Source of the DNA: Candidatus Intestinimonas merdavium
Lineage (GTDB): Bacteria; Bacillota; Clostridia; Oscillospirales; Oscillospiraceae
NCBI GenBank assembly: GCA_019115785.1
Contig: DXCX01000057.1
Coordinates: 1-45,821 of the forward strand
Reading direction: 5' to 3'
DNA length: 45,821 bases
The position numbers and the translations under genes are program-made. Under the pieces are notes generated by a model. That model did no database searches, had not been told where the DNA came from, and saw nothing but the letters and a program-made list of their open reading frames with translations. Of this stretch, positions 7,574 through 15,738 are shown piece after piece. How positions within the stretch are numbered: position 1 is the first letter of the stretch; each line of letters starts with the position of its first letter.

Positions 7574-8863
7574 ATGAATATCCAGGAACTGAGACAGGCG
7601 CTGAACACCGGTGCCTTCGACAAAACCTTCCAAAAATTGTACCCCGGCCGCTGGGAGGGCCAGCGGGAGCGGTACTTGCACATTGCAGACGCTTTCGCCG
7701 AGCGGTTCGGCGAAGAGCATGCGGTGGAGCTTTATTCCGCGCCCGGCCGCAGTGAGATCGGCGGCAACCACACTGACCACCAGCGGGGCAGGGTCCTGGC
7801 GGCGGCCGTCACCCTGGACGCGGTGGCGGTGGCGGCCAAAAACGACCGCAACGTCATCCGCATTTACTCTGAGGGCCACGGCGAGGAGCGCATCAACCTG
7901 GAAAAGCTGGAGATCGTCCCCGAGGAGAAGGGCACCACCGCGGCCCTTATCCGGGGCATTGCGGCCCGATTCTATGAGCTGGACCTGCGCTTTGGCGGCT
8001 TTGACGCCTATGTGAGCTCCGATGTGCTGCCCGGCTCCGGTCTCTCCTCCTCCGCTGCCTACGAGGTGCTGGTGGGCACCATCCTCAGCGGCCTATATAA
8101 CGGCGGTCGGGCCACCCCCGTCCTCATCGCCAAGGTGGGGCAGTTTGCCGAAAACACATACTTTGGAAAGCCCTGCGGCCTCATGGATCAGTGTGCCTCC
8201 GCCGTGGGCGACTTCTGCCTCATGGATTTCGCCGACCCCGGCGCGCCGGTGGTGGAGTCCATCCCCTGTGTCCCCGCCGATCATGGTTATGCCCTGTGCC
8301 TCATCGACGCCGGGGGCAGCCACGCCAACCTCACCGACGAGTATGCCGCCATCCCCCAGGAGATGCGCGCCGTGGCCAAGCTGCTGGGCAAGGATGTACT
8401 GGGGGAGACGGACCCGGCGGAGTTCTATGCCCGGCTGGGGGAGTTCCGGGGCAAGGTGCCCGACCGCGCTCTGCTGCGGGCCATGCACTTCTACGGCGAT
8501 AACCAGCGGGTGCTGGACCAGGCCGAAGCTCTGCGAAAGGGAGATTTTCAGCGGTTCCTGTCCCTGGTGCGGGACTCCGGCGCCTCCTCCATGGACCTCT
8601 TGCAGAATATCTATCCCTCTGGCGACCCCTCGGAGCGCAGCCTTTCCCTGGCCCTGGCGCTGTGCCGGCGGCTTTTGGAGGCCGACGGCGCCTGGCGTGT
8701 CCACGGCGGCGGCTTCGCCGGTACCGTCCAGGCCTTTGTGCCCATGGCGAAGCTGGAGGAGTTCCGGCAGAAGATGGAGTCTGTCTTCGGCGCCGGTACC
8801 TGCCACGACCTGTCGGTGCGGCCGGCTGGCGGTATTCGGGTGATGGCGGAGGGAGAGGCATGA
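7574..8863 (+). CDS. galK: Galactokinase
   Basis: GHMP-family kinase that phosphorylates alpha-D-galactose to galactose-1-phosphate, first step of the Leloir pathway in the cytoplasm. All three GHMP motifs are visible: APGRSEIGGNHTDHQRG (sugar-binding signature), the ATP-binding loop LPGSGLSSSAAYE, and the C-terminal HGGGFAGTVQAFV. The 429-aa length is slightly longer than the E. coli enzyme, with an N-terminal extension of about 35 residues common in Clostridia. ATG 7574 was chosen because of GAAGAGAG just upstream; an in-frame ATG at 7517 lacks a ribosome site and adds an arginine-rich unconserved stretch. The stop overlaps the galM start (ATGA). galT and galE are not in this window. Confidence 0.93.
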   Translation: MNIQELRQALNTGAFDKTFQKLYPGRWEGQRERYLHIADAFAERFGEEHAVELYSAPGRSEIGGNHTDHQRGRVLAAAVTLDAVAVAAKNDRNVIRIYSEGHGEERINLEKLEIVPEEKGTTAALIRGIAARFYELDLRFGGFDAYVSSDVLPGSGLSSSAAYEVLVGTILSGLYNGGRATPVLIAKVGQFAENTYFGKPCGLMDQCASAVGDFCLMDFADPGAPVVESIPCVPADHGYALCLIDAGGSHANLTDEYAAIPQEMRAVAKLLGKDVLGETDPAEFYARLGEFRGKVPDRALLRAMHFYGDNQRVLDQAEALRKGDFQRFLSLVRDSGASSMDLLQNIYPSGDPSERSLSLALALCRRLLEADGAWRVHGGGFAGTVQAFVPMAKLEEFRQKMESVFGAGTCHDLSVRPAGGIRVMAEGEA

Positions 8864-9897
8864 TTACGGCCAGATCTTTTGGCACCACCGCAGACGGCGC
8901 GCCGGTGACCTGCTTTCATCTGGAAAATTCCTCCGGCGCCTGGGCGGAGGTACTGGACTACGGGGCCATCCTCCGGGGGGTGGCCGTCCCCGACCGGACG
9001 GGGAGGCTCCGGGACGTCTGTCTGGGCTTTGACACCGCCAAGGAGTATCAGGAAAAGCACCAGGGCTATTTGGGGGCCCTGGTGGGCCGGTGTGCCAACC
9101 GTATCCGGGATGCCCGGTTTACGCTGGATGGCCGGACGTACACACTGGCGGCCAATGAGAGGAATAACCACCTCCATGGCGGCGTCCGGGGGTTTGATCA
9201 ATATGTCTGGGACCACAGTGTCGAAGGGGATACGGTGGTCTTTTCCCGTACCTCCCCCAATGGGGAGGAGGGCTACCCCGGCACACTGAAGGTGCGAGTG
9301 AGCTACACGCTGACGGAGGACAACGCCCTTCGGCTGGTGGTGGAGGGAGAGAGCGACGCCGACACCGTGATAAACCTCACCAGCCACGCCTACTGGAATC
9401 TGAACGGCCATGGCGCCGGCGATGTGGGGAGCCATACGCTGTGCATCGACGCCATCGCCTTTACCGAGCTGGCCTCGGATAACTGTCCCAACGGCACCAT
9501 CGCCTCGGTGGTGGGGAGTCCCTTTGACCTGAGGACTGCCAGGCCCCTGGAGGAGGGCTGGGACGCCGACCACCCTCAGATCCGCCAGGGAGGCGGCTAT
9601 GACCATAATTGGGCCATCCGGGGGACTGGTCTACGCCGGGCGGCGGTCCTCGCTGCTCCGGAGAGCGGCATCACCCTGTCCCTCTCAACCACTCAGCCGG
9701 GGCTCCAGGTCTACAGTGGAAACTTTCTGCCGGTGATGACGGGAAAGGGAGACGCCCACTACGGCCCCCGGCGGGGGGTGGCCCTGGAGGCCCAGGGCTT
9801 TCCCAATGCCGTGAACCAGCCTGGCTTCCCTTCTGTGGTCCTGAGGCCCGGGGAGCGGTATCATCAGGAGATCATCTTTGCCTTCGGGCTCGATTAA
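8860..9897 (+). CDS. galM: Aldose 1-epimerase (mutarotase)
   Basis: Interconverts alpha and beta anomers of galactose or glucose, supplying GalK with alpha-galactose. The 345-residue length is typical. Family motifs seen are YLGALVGRCANRI, NNHLHGGVRGFDQYVWD (catalytic His region), TSHAYWNLNGHG (second His) and, near the C-terminus, GVALEAQGFPNAVNQPGFP, which includes the catalytic Glu. The ATG lies inside the galK stop (ATGA), so the two are translationally coupled. Cytoplasmic; no signal peptide. Confidence 0.94.
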   Translation: MITARSFGTTADGAPVTCFHLENSSGAWAEVLDYGAILRGVAVPDRTGRLRDVCLGFDTAKEYQEKHQGYLGALVGRCANRIRDARFTLDGRTYTLAANERNNHLHGGVRGFDQYVWDHSVEGDTVVFSRTSPNGEEGYPGTLKVRVSYTLTEDNALRLVVEGESDADTVINLTSHAYWNLNGHGAGDVGSHTLCIDAIAFTELASDNCPNGTIASVVGSPFDLRTARPLEEGWDADHPQIRQGGGYDHNWAIRGTGLRRAAVLAAPESGITLSLSTTQPGLQVYSGNFLPVMTGKGDAHYGPRRGVALEAQGFPNAVNQPGFPSVVLRPGERYHQEIIFAFGLD

Positions 9898-9918
9898 CAT
9901 GTGAAAGAAGGTGTCCCG

Positions 9919-11499
9919 GTGAGCCTCTATAAGATCATGATAGTGGATGATGAGGCCGAAGTCCGGCAGGCCATCGCCCGAAAGATCGACTGGCGCGCCG
10001 TGGGGTTTGAGATCGTGGCCGATGCGGAGAATGGCCGGGACGCCCTGGAGAAGGCGGAGGCGCTAGAGCTGGATGTGGTCCTCACCGACATCAAGATGCC
10101 CTTTATGGATGGGCTGGAGCTGGGTGCGGAGCTCTCCCGGCGCAAGCCCAATCTGAAACTCATCGTTTTCTCCGGTTTTGACGAGTTTGAGTATGCCAAG
10201 GAGGCCATCAAGCTCAATGTAGTGGAGTATGTCCTCAAGCCGGTGAACGCCGCCGAGCTCACCGCCATTCTGGACCGGGTACGGAAGGTACTGGACCAGG
10301 AGATCGAGCAGCGCCGGAACATCCGCCAGCTTACCCAGGCCTACCAGGACAGTCTGCCCCTGCTGCGGGAGAAGTTCCTCCAGGATCTCATGCGGGGCCC
10401 TATGGACCCGCAGGTGCTGGAGGCGCAGGCGGAACGATTTGCCCTCACCGTCCGGGACGGGGCCTATAAAGTGGCGGCAGTGTGCGACATTGTCCACAGT
10501 GGCGAGCGGCGGCCCGCCCTCAGCGCCGAGCTGGTGCCGGTGTCAGTGCAGCAGATGCTCAGCGATGCCCTCCGGGACCGTTGCAGGAGTGAGATCGTGC
10601 TGGGGGTATCCTCCATCCTGGTGGCCACTGCCTGGGAACGGGACCCGGTGGAGAGCCTCATGCGCATCCTGGGGGAGGTCTGTACCGAGTGTGAGCGTAT
10701 TCTGGGGGTCACGCTGACGGTGGGCATTGGCCGCCCCTGTCAGAAGCTGGAGGAACTATGCCGTTCCTGTGGAGAGGCCCGGACCGCCCTGGAGTACCGT
10801 GCGGTGGTGGGGGCTGGAAAGCCCATCTACATACAGGATATGGAGCGTCTGGACCGGACGGCGCCGGAGGGAGATACCCACCGGGAGCAGCAGCTCCTCT
10901 CGGTCATCAAGTTCGGTTCCCAGGAGCAGATCGCCGCCATGGTGGACAAACTCCTGGCGGACGGCAACGGGGAGTGGAGCAGCCAGTCCAAAGCCATTGG
11001 CGTGCTGGGGACTCTGCTGCCCATTATCCAGCGGTGCCGGCTGGGGGAGGAAGCCATGCTGGGACCCAGGGGAACATGGCTGGGTCTCCTCACAGAGGAT
11101 ACCCCCATGGAGGATCTCCGGGCCTGGCTGCTGTCGGTCTGCCTCAACATGAGCGGCTGCATGGATCAGCGCCGGGTCTCCACCGCCAAACGGTTGGTGG
11201 AGGAGGCGGAGCGCTATATCCGTGAAAATTACCCCGACTCCGGGCTGTCGGTGGACCGGCTGTGTGATCACCTGCATATCAGCCAGTCCTATTTTTCCAC
11301 GATCTTTAAACAGGAGACGGGGCGCAGCTATGTCCAGTACCTCACCGATGTGCGTATGGAGCACGCGGTGGAGCTGTTGCGCACCACCGACGACAAGACC
11401 TACATGGTGGCGGAAAAGGTGGGCTATGACGAGCCCAATTACTTTAGTTATGTGTTCAAAAAACGGTTTGGCGTCTCTCCGTCGCAGTTTCGTAAGTAG
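9919..11499 (+). CDS. AraC-family response regulator (YesN type)
   Basis: DNA-binding response regulator of 526 residues: an N-terminal receiver (KIMIVDDEAEV at the start, phospho-acceptor Asp in VVLTDIKMPF at about D57, VEYVLKPVNA with the conserved Lys), a middle region of unknown fold, and a C-terminal AraC/XylS helix-turn-helix (LCDHLHISQSYFSTIFKQET, then VAEKVGYDEPNYFSYVFKK). I prefer GTG 9919, with GAAGG about 7 nt upstream, over GTG 9901. It follows galM by 21 bp, so it may be co-transcribed with galKM. Its partner is the kinase at 11835. The likely target is the mgl promoter with its poor -35. The final 82 bp are duplicated at 11649-11730. Confidence 0.9.
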   Translation: MSLYKIMIVDDEAEVRQAIARKIDWRAVGFEIVADAENGRDALEKAEALELDVVLTDIKMPFMDGLELGAELSRRKPNLKLIVFSGFDEFEYAKEAIKLNVVEYVLKPVNAAELTAILDRVRKVLDQEIEQRRNIRQLTQAYQDSLPLLREKFLQDLMRGPMDPQVLEAQAERFALTVRDGAYKVAAVCDIVHSGERRPALSAELVPVSVQQMLSDALRDRCRSEIVLGVSSILVATAWERDPVESLMRILGEVCTECERILGVTLTVGIGRPCQKLEELCRSCGEARTALEYRAVVGAGKPIYIQDMERLDRTAPEGDTHREQQLLSVIKFGSQEQIAAMVDKLLADGNGEWSSQSKAIGVLGTLLPIIQRCRLGEEAMLGPRGTWLGLLTEDTPMEDLRAWLLSVCLNMSGCMDQRRVSTAKRLVEEAERYIRENYPDSGLSVDRLCDHLHISQSYFSTIFKQETGRSYVQYLTDVRMEHAVELLRTTDDKTYMVAEKVGYDEPNYFSYVFKKRFGVSPSQFRK

Positions 11500-11648
11500 C
11501 CCACCTTTTGGGCCCCGCCTGAGGCGGGGCGCGGGTCATCCGCGTCCAAGGTTTTGTCCCTAGGCAAAACCTTGCCGCAGGCGGAATTTACTTCCGCCGA
11601 GGAAGAAAAGGGAGGGGTCCCCTGGAAAAGGGCGGCGCCCTTTTTTGG
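11500..11648 (+). repeat. Hairpin-rich intergenic element, copy 2
   Basis: The insert starts immediately after the response-regulator stop codon. Modules in order: GCCCCGCC/GGCGGGGC (11512-11530), AAGGTTTTG/CAAAACCTT (11548-11573), the palindrome GGCGGAATTTACTTCCGCC (11580-11598), the core GGGGTCCCC (11614-11622) and a final AAAAGGGCG/CGCCCTTTT hairpin with a T run (11626-11646) that could act as a terminator. The first hairpin type, the GGCGGAA..TTCCG palindrome and GGGGTCCCC occur in the same order in the element behind deoC at 1640-1775. It is flanked by an 82-bp direct repeat of the gene end. Confidence 0.75.
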
Positions 11649-11730
11649 GGTGGGCTATGACGAGCCCAATTACTTTAGTTATGTGTTCAAAAAACGGTTT
11701 GGCGTCTCGCCGTCGCAGTTTCGTAAATAA
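11649..11730 (+). pseudogene. Duplicated 3' end of the response regulator gene
   Basis: These 82 bp repeat 11418-11499 with three differences: Ser TCT to TCG, Lys AAG to AAA and stop TAG to TAA. All three leave the encoded peptide unchanged. The copy encodes the last helix of the AraC domain but has no start codon of its own. A terminator-like hairpin begins 15 nt downstream, as expected of the original gene end. Confidence 0.85.
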
Positions 11731-11744
11731 AAAGGAGCGAAGAG

Positions 11745-11796
11745 GGGCGGCTGCTCCGTACCGGCACTGCCACTGGTGCGACAGCCGCCCTTTTCC
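11745..11796 (+). terminator. Putative terminator before the histidine kinase gene
   Basis: GGGCGGCTG (11745-11753) pairs with CAGCCGCCC (11782-11790) and is followed by TTTTCC. The 28-nt loop contains its own CCGGCACTG/CACTGGTG pairing. It would limit read-through from the response regulator into the kinase gene. Confidence 0.6.
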
Positions 11797-11834
11797 TGTA
11801 TCAAATAGCCAACTTGTTGGAAGGGAGGGTCCGC

Positions 11835-13634
11835 ATGGGGGAAATGTCAAAACGGCTTCAGGGTCGATTTTCCAGGGGCAGTATCCGGTACGTGATGTTC
11901 GCCTCTTTTACCATCAGTGCGCTGGTGGCAGTGCTGCTCACCTGCCTGACCCTATACGCCCGATTTTCCAAGCAGATGGATGATGCCATCCAGGAGGAAA
12001 ACCAGATCTTGGTCAGCCAGGTGAATCAGTCGCTGAGTACCTACCTGCGCGACATGATCCGCCTCTCCGACTCTATCTGCTACAATGTGGTCAAGAACAC
12101 AGACCTGGAGCGGGAAGGGGTGGGGGAGGAAATCCGTCTTCTCTACGACACATACAGCGACTATGTGGAAAACGTGGCCCTCTTTACCCGCACCGGGGAG
12201 CTGCTGGCCACCGCGCCGGCGGCCAAGGTGAAGGATGGAATAGACGTGACGGGGGAGGAATGGTTCACCTCTGCCATGGCCCAGACGGAGAATCTCCACT
12301 TCGGGGTCCCTGCCATCCAAACCCTCTTCGTTGACGCGGAAAACAATTACAAGTGGGTGGTCTCCCTTTCCTGTGCCGTAGAGCTTACCCAGGGCGGCGG
12401 CGCCCAGCTGGGCGTCCTCCTCATTGATCTGAAGTACAGCGCACTGACCGCTCTCTTTCAGAGCGTGAAGTTTTCCGGCAGCGGCTATGTCTACCTGGTG
12501 GACGGCACGGGCAACCTCATCTATCATCCGGAGCGCACCCTCATCGCCACAGGGCGGGTCCGGGAGAACAGTCTCCAGACCGCTGCCCGGTCGGACGGCA
12601 TCTATACCGAGGTGTGGGAGGGGGCCCGCCGCTCCGTCATTGTTCAGAGCGTAGGCTACACTGGCTGGAAGGTGGTGGGTGTGGTGGAGCGTCCGGGCTT
12701 CACCATGAGCCTCCAGCAGACCCTGCCCTTCCTGGTGGTCATCATCTGTGCCTATGTGGAGCTGCTCATTCTCATGAACGTCCTTCTCTCCCGGAAGATC
12801 ACCGAGCCCCTGCGGCGGCTGCGGGAGTCGGTGGGCCAGGTGGAGGAGGGGGCGGAGCGCCCCCCCATCTATGTGGGGGGCACCGCCGAGACCAGGGAGT
12901 TGGGTACCGCTATCCAGACCATGGTGGACCGGATGCGGCAGCTCACCGCCGACATGGTCCGGGAGCATGAGCAGAAGCAAAAAAGTGAGCTTAACGCCCT
13001 CCAGGCCCAGATCAATCCCCACTTTCTCTACAACACCCTGGACATCATTGTCTGGATGATCGAGAACGGCCAGAGGGAGGACGCCATACGGGTGGTTACC
13101 GCCCTGGCCCGCTTTTTCCGGGTCAGCCTCTCCAAGGGGCGCAATATTATCCCCGTTCGGGATGAGCTGGAGCATGTGCGCAACTACCTGCTCATCCAGG
13201 AAATGAGATACAAAAATAAATTCCGCTATCAGATCACCTGCCCCGAGGCGTGTGCCAACCTCACCACCATTAAGCTGGTGGTGCAGCCCATCGTGGAGAA
13301 CGCCATCTATCACTCCATGGACTTTATGGATGGGGACGGCCTTATCGACATCCGGGCGGATACCGACGGCAGAGACCTCACCATCACTGTTTCTGACAAT
13401 GGCCTGGGTATGCCCCCCGACGTGGTGGAGCGGCTGCTCACGGCGTCCCCCCAGCCGGGGGCACAGACCGGGGGAAAGCGGGGCTCCGGCATCGGGCTCA
13501 GGAACGTCCAGGAGCGCATCCGGCTTTATTTCGGGTCGGAGTACGGCGTGACCATTCAGTCGGAGCCCGATGAGGGCACTGTGGTCACCCTCCATCTGCC
13601 GGCTGTGCCCTATGGAGAAATGGAGGACACGTGA
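11835..13634 (+). CDS. Membrane sensor histidine kinase (YesM/LytS type)
   Basis: A 599-residue kinase with a first membrane segment at about residues 20-42 (VMFASFTISALVAVLLTCL), a Cache-like extracytoplasmic domain, a second membrane segment at about 296-319, HAMP at about 320-375, a His_kinase domain with the phospho-acceptor motif INPHFLYNTLDI (His about 396), and HATPase_c with the N box QPIVENAIYH and G boxes DNGLGMP and GSGIGLRNVQERI. ATG 11835 has AAGGGAGGG 5 nt upstream. The stop overlaps the next gene (TGATG). It pairs with the AraC-type regulator upstream. The downstream membrane-anchored sugar-binding protein is a probable sensory partner, by analogy with XylFII-LytS-YesN of clostridia. 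Confidence 0.92.
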   Translation: MGEMSKRLQGRFSRGSIRYVMFASFTISALVAVLLTCLTLYARFSKQMDDAIQEENQILVSQVNQSLSTYLRDMIRLSDSICYNVVKNTDLEREGVGEEIRLLYDTYSDYVENVALFTRTGELLATAPAAKVKDGIDVTGEEWFTSAMAQTENLHFGVPAIQTLFVDAENNYKWVVSLSCAVELTQGGGAQLGVLLIDLKYSALTALFQSVKFSGSGYVYLVDGTGNLIYHPERTLIATGRVRENSLQTAARSDGIYTEVWEGARRSVIVQSVGYTGWKVVGVVERPGFTMSLQQTLPFLVVIICAYVELLILMNVLLSRKITEPLRRLRESVGQVEEGAERPPIYVGGTAETRELGTAIQTMVDRMRQLTADMVREHEQKQKSELNALQAQINPHFLYNTLDIIVWMIENGQREDAIRVVTALARFFRVSLSKGRNIIPVRDELEHVRNYLLIQEMRYKNKFRYQITCPEACANLTTIKLVVQPIVENAIYHSMDFMDGDGLIDIRADTDGRDLTITVSDNGLGMPPDVVERLLTASPQPGAQTGGKRGSGIGLRNVQERIRLYFGSEYGVTIQSEPDEGTVVTLHLPAVPYGEMEDT

Positions 13635-14539
13635 TGAGCAAGAATGAGCGCCATGTGTTTATCGGGGTACTGCTGGTGCTGGCGGCGGCCCTGGTGGTAA
13701 TGCTCTTTCAGAATGTCCGGGGAAATGTCCAGCCGGAGATCCGGCGGGTATCTGTTCTGCTGGACGGCGAGAGTGAGTCCTACTGGCAGAATTTTCGCCT
13801 TGGGGTGGACCGGGCTGCCCGGGAGCACAATGTGGATGTGCGCTATGTCTCCCGGTATGACGGTCCCGCCGGGACGGCCCAGGCGGAGCAGCTACGCCGG
13901 GAATGGGAGGGCGAGCTGGACGGGGTGATCCTGGTGCCGGTGGACGCCGATGTCCTGGCGGAGACGTTGCAGGAGGCGCCCGACGGACTGGCGGTGACCG
14001 TGGTGGGTCCTGCCCTGTCCGGTGTGGAGGGGGCCTGCACCATCTCGGCCTCCCCGGAGGAGATGGGCCGGCAGCTGGCCGCCGCCGTGGCCGACAGCGG
14101 TGCGGCGTCCTGCGCTGTGATCCTCACCGGCAGGGAGGGGGAGACCGCCCTGCGCCGGCTCCACGGACTGGAGGAGGGTTTTCAGGAGCTGGGGGTTACG
14201 TGGCGCACGGTGATGACCCTGTCGGTGGAAGCACTTCCTGAGCCTGATGGCCAGCCCGTGGTGGCCCTGGAGCCGGGGACCACGGAAGCGCTCTGCGCCC
14301 GGGGCGGGCCGGTCTATGGGATAGGGGCCTCCAACGGGATATTGAGCCGCCTGGAGGAGGGAACCGCGGCGGCTCTGGTGGTCCAGAGCGACTATGATGC
14401 CGGTTATCTGAGCCTGCTGAGCGTTCTGGAATCTCTGGATGGAGTCCAGCCGGAGGACCAGATCCTGGATTGTTATACCGTCACCGCGGAGAATATGTTT
14501 AGCGATCCCATGGACCAAATTCTGTTTCCGGTAGCGTGA
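13634..14539 (+). CDS. Membrane-anchored periplasmic-binding-like protein (sugar sensor candidate)
   Basis: A 301-residue protein with one uncleaved N-terminal membrane helix (FIGVLLVLAAALVVMLF), no lipobox Cys, and a type-1 periplasmic-binding fold beginning at RRVSVLLDGESESYWQNFRLGVDRAA. This resembles the sensor proteins (XylFII-like) that sit with LytS-type kinases rather than a transporter lipoprotein. The Ca-binding DLNGDG loop of the two neighbouring MglB-like proteins is absent. The ATG overlaps the kinase stop by 1 nt, so the two are made together; GGAGG lies 7 nt upstream. I infer that it binds a sugar outside the cell and gates the kinase. The family is weakly conserved and the ligand is unproven. 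Confidence 0.75.
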   Translation: MSKNERHVFIGVLLVLAAALVVMLFQNVRGNVQPEIRRVSVLLDGESESYWQNFRLGVDRAAREHNVDVRYVSRYDGPAGTAQAEQLRREWEGELDGVILVPVDADVLAETLQEAPDGLAVTVVGPALSGVEGACTISASPEEMGRQLAAAVADSGAASCAVILTGREGETALRRLHGLEEGFQELGVTWRTVMTLSVEALPEPDGQPVVALEPGTTEALCARGGPVYGIGASNGILSRLEEGTAAALVVQSDYDAGYLSLLSVLESLDGVQPEDQILDCYTVTAENMFSDPMDQILFPVA

Positions 14540-14559
14540 GTTGGAGAGGAGGGAAACAG

Positions 14560-15549
14560 ATGAAAAAACGGGCGTGTGCGCTGCTGGCGGCGCTGCTGTG
14601 TCTGGCCGCCTGTGCCCCCCAGGGGAACGGTGGAAAAGGGACCCTGCGCATTGGAGTGGCGGTCTATAAAGGGACAGATACCTATATCAACAACATGACC
14701 CAGGCCATGGAGGCCGCCGCCCAGGCCTGGAGCGAGGAAAGCGGCGAGCGGGTCCAGGTCACGGTGTCCGACGCCCAGGAGAGCCAGAACACCCAGAATG
14801 AGCAGATTGACCGATTCCTCTCCCTGGGTTATGACGTACTGTGTGTCAACCTGGTGGACCGCACTGACGCCGCCCGGATCATTGGAAAGGCCAGAGAGGC
14901 CGACGTGCCGGTGGTCTTCTTCAACCGGGAGCCGGTCCAGGAGGACCTGGAGAGCTGGGAGAAGGTCTACTATGTGGGCTCCGACGCCCGGCAGTCAGCT
15001 CAGCTCCAGGCCGAAATTGTGCTGGAGCTCTGGGAAAAGGACCCGGCTGCCCTGGACCTGAACGGGGACGGCATCCTCCAGTACGCCATGCTGGAGGGGG
15101 AGAGCCGCCATCAGGATGCCATGATCCGCACAGAGGTATCGGTTCAAACCCTGAGGGACGCCGGCGTCCCCCTGGAACGGGTGGAGAGCGGCATCGCCAA
15201 CTGGGAGCGCAGCCAGGCCGACGCCCTCACCGAATCCTGGCTGCTGAAGCGGTCGGATATCGAGCTCATCCTGTGCAACAACGACGACATGGCCCTGGGT
15301 GCCGCCGACGCTGTGGCCCGTCTTGGGCTGGAGCTGCGCAACATCGTGGGCATCGATGGCACGCCCCAGGGGCTGGAGGCGGTGGAGGACGGGAAGCTAC
15401 TGGGTACTGTTGTCATGGATTACGCTGCCCATGGCCAGGCCATTTTTCAGCTCTCCCGTGCCCTGGACGCAGGAGAGGAGCTGGGTGAGATGGAAAATAT
15501 GGAAAATAACTCCATAAGAATTCCCATGTACATTCACAAGTCATGGTAA
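14560..15549 (+). CDS. MglB-like galactose-binding lipoprotein (first copy)
   Basis: A 329-residue substrate-binding lipoprotein: signal peptide MKKRACALLAALLCLAAC with LAAC lipobox, then a sugar-binding type-1 fold starting at GTLRIGVAVYKGTDTYINNM. It contains ALDLNGDGILQYAMLEG, matching the EF-hand-like calcium loop of E. coli MglB, and the ligand-region motif LILCNNDDMALGAADA. ATG 14560 follows GGAGAGGAGGG; the GTG at 14536 would put extra residues before the signal peptide. It differs clearly from the second MglB-like protein 190 bp downstream. The position next to the kinase suggests sensing, or a second affinity range for uptake; the ligand is inferred to be galactose or glucose. Confidence 0.85.
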   Translation: MKKRACALLAALLCLAACAPQGNGGKGTLRIGVAVYKGTDTYINNMTQAMEAAAQAWSEESGERVQVTVSDAQESQNTQNEQIDRFLSLGYDVLCVNLVDRTDAARIIGKAREADVPVVFFNREPVQEDLESWEKVYYVGSDARQSAQLQAEIVLELWEKDPAALDLNGDGILQYAMLEGESRHQDAMIRTEVSVQTLRDAGVPLERVESGIANWERSQADALTESWLLKRSDIELILCNNDDMALGAADAVARLGLELRNIVGIDGTPQGLEAVEDGKLLGTVVMDYAAHGQAIFQLSRALDAGEELGEMENMENNSIRIPMYIHKSW

Positions 15550-15675
15550 AGGGTTTCGGCTTTTCCACCAGAAATCTATTGAGTATTTTGCATAAAAGTG
15601 ACAAAGCAAGAGGATGGAAAAATAGATTATTTATGGAATGAGGTGATTTTTGATATGGCTTTTTCCGGGGGTTCA

Positions 15676-15684
15676 TGGTATGAT
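15676..15684 (+). promoter_or_regulatory. Candidate extended -10 promoter of mglB
   Basis: TGGTATGAT (TGN plus TATGAT). The hexamer 17 bp upstream (TGGCTT) is a poor -35, which would fit dependence on an activator such as the adjacent AraC-type regulator. The preceding 80 bp are AT-rich. Confidence 0.5.
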
Positions 15685-15738
15685 GATGGTGGTAAAGCTC
15701 CGAAAGAGCTGCCAAACAAAAATCAAGGAGGATCTTAC

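Noticed and set aside
11640-11730. Separate small gene encoded by the duplicated response-regulator end
   Set aside because: It has no start codon with a ribosome site and encodes only the final AraC helix; it is a repeat of the upstream gene end.
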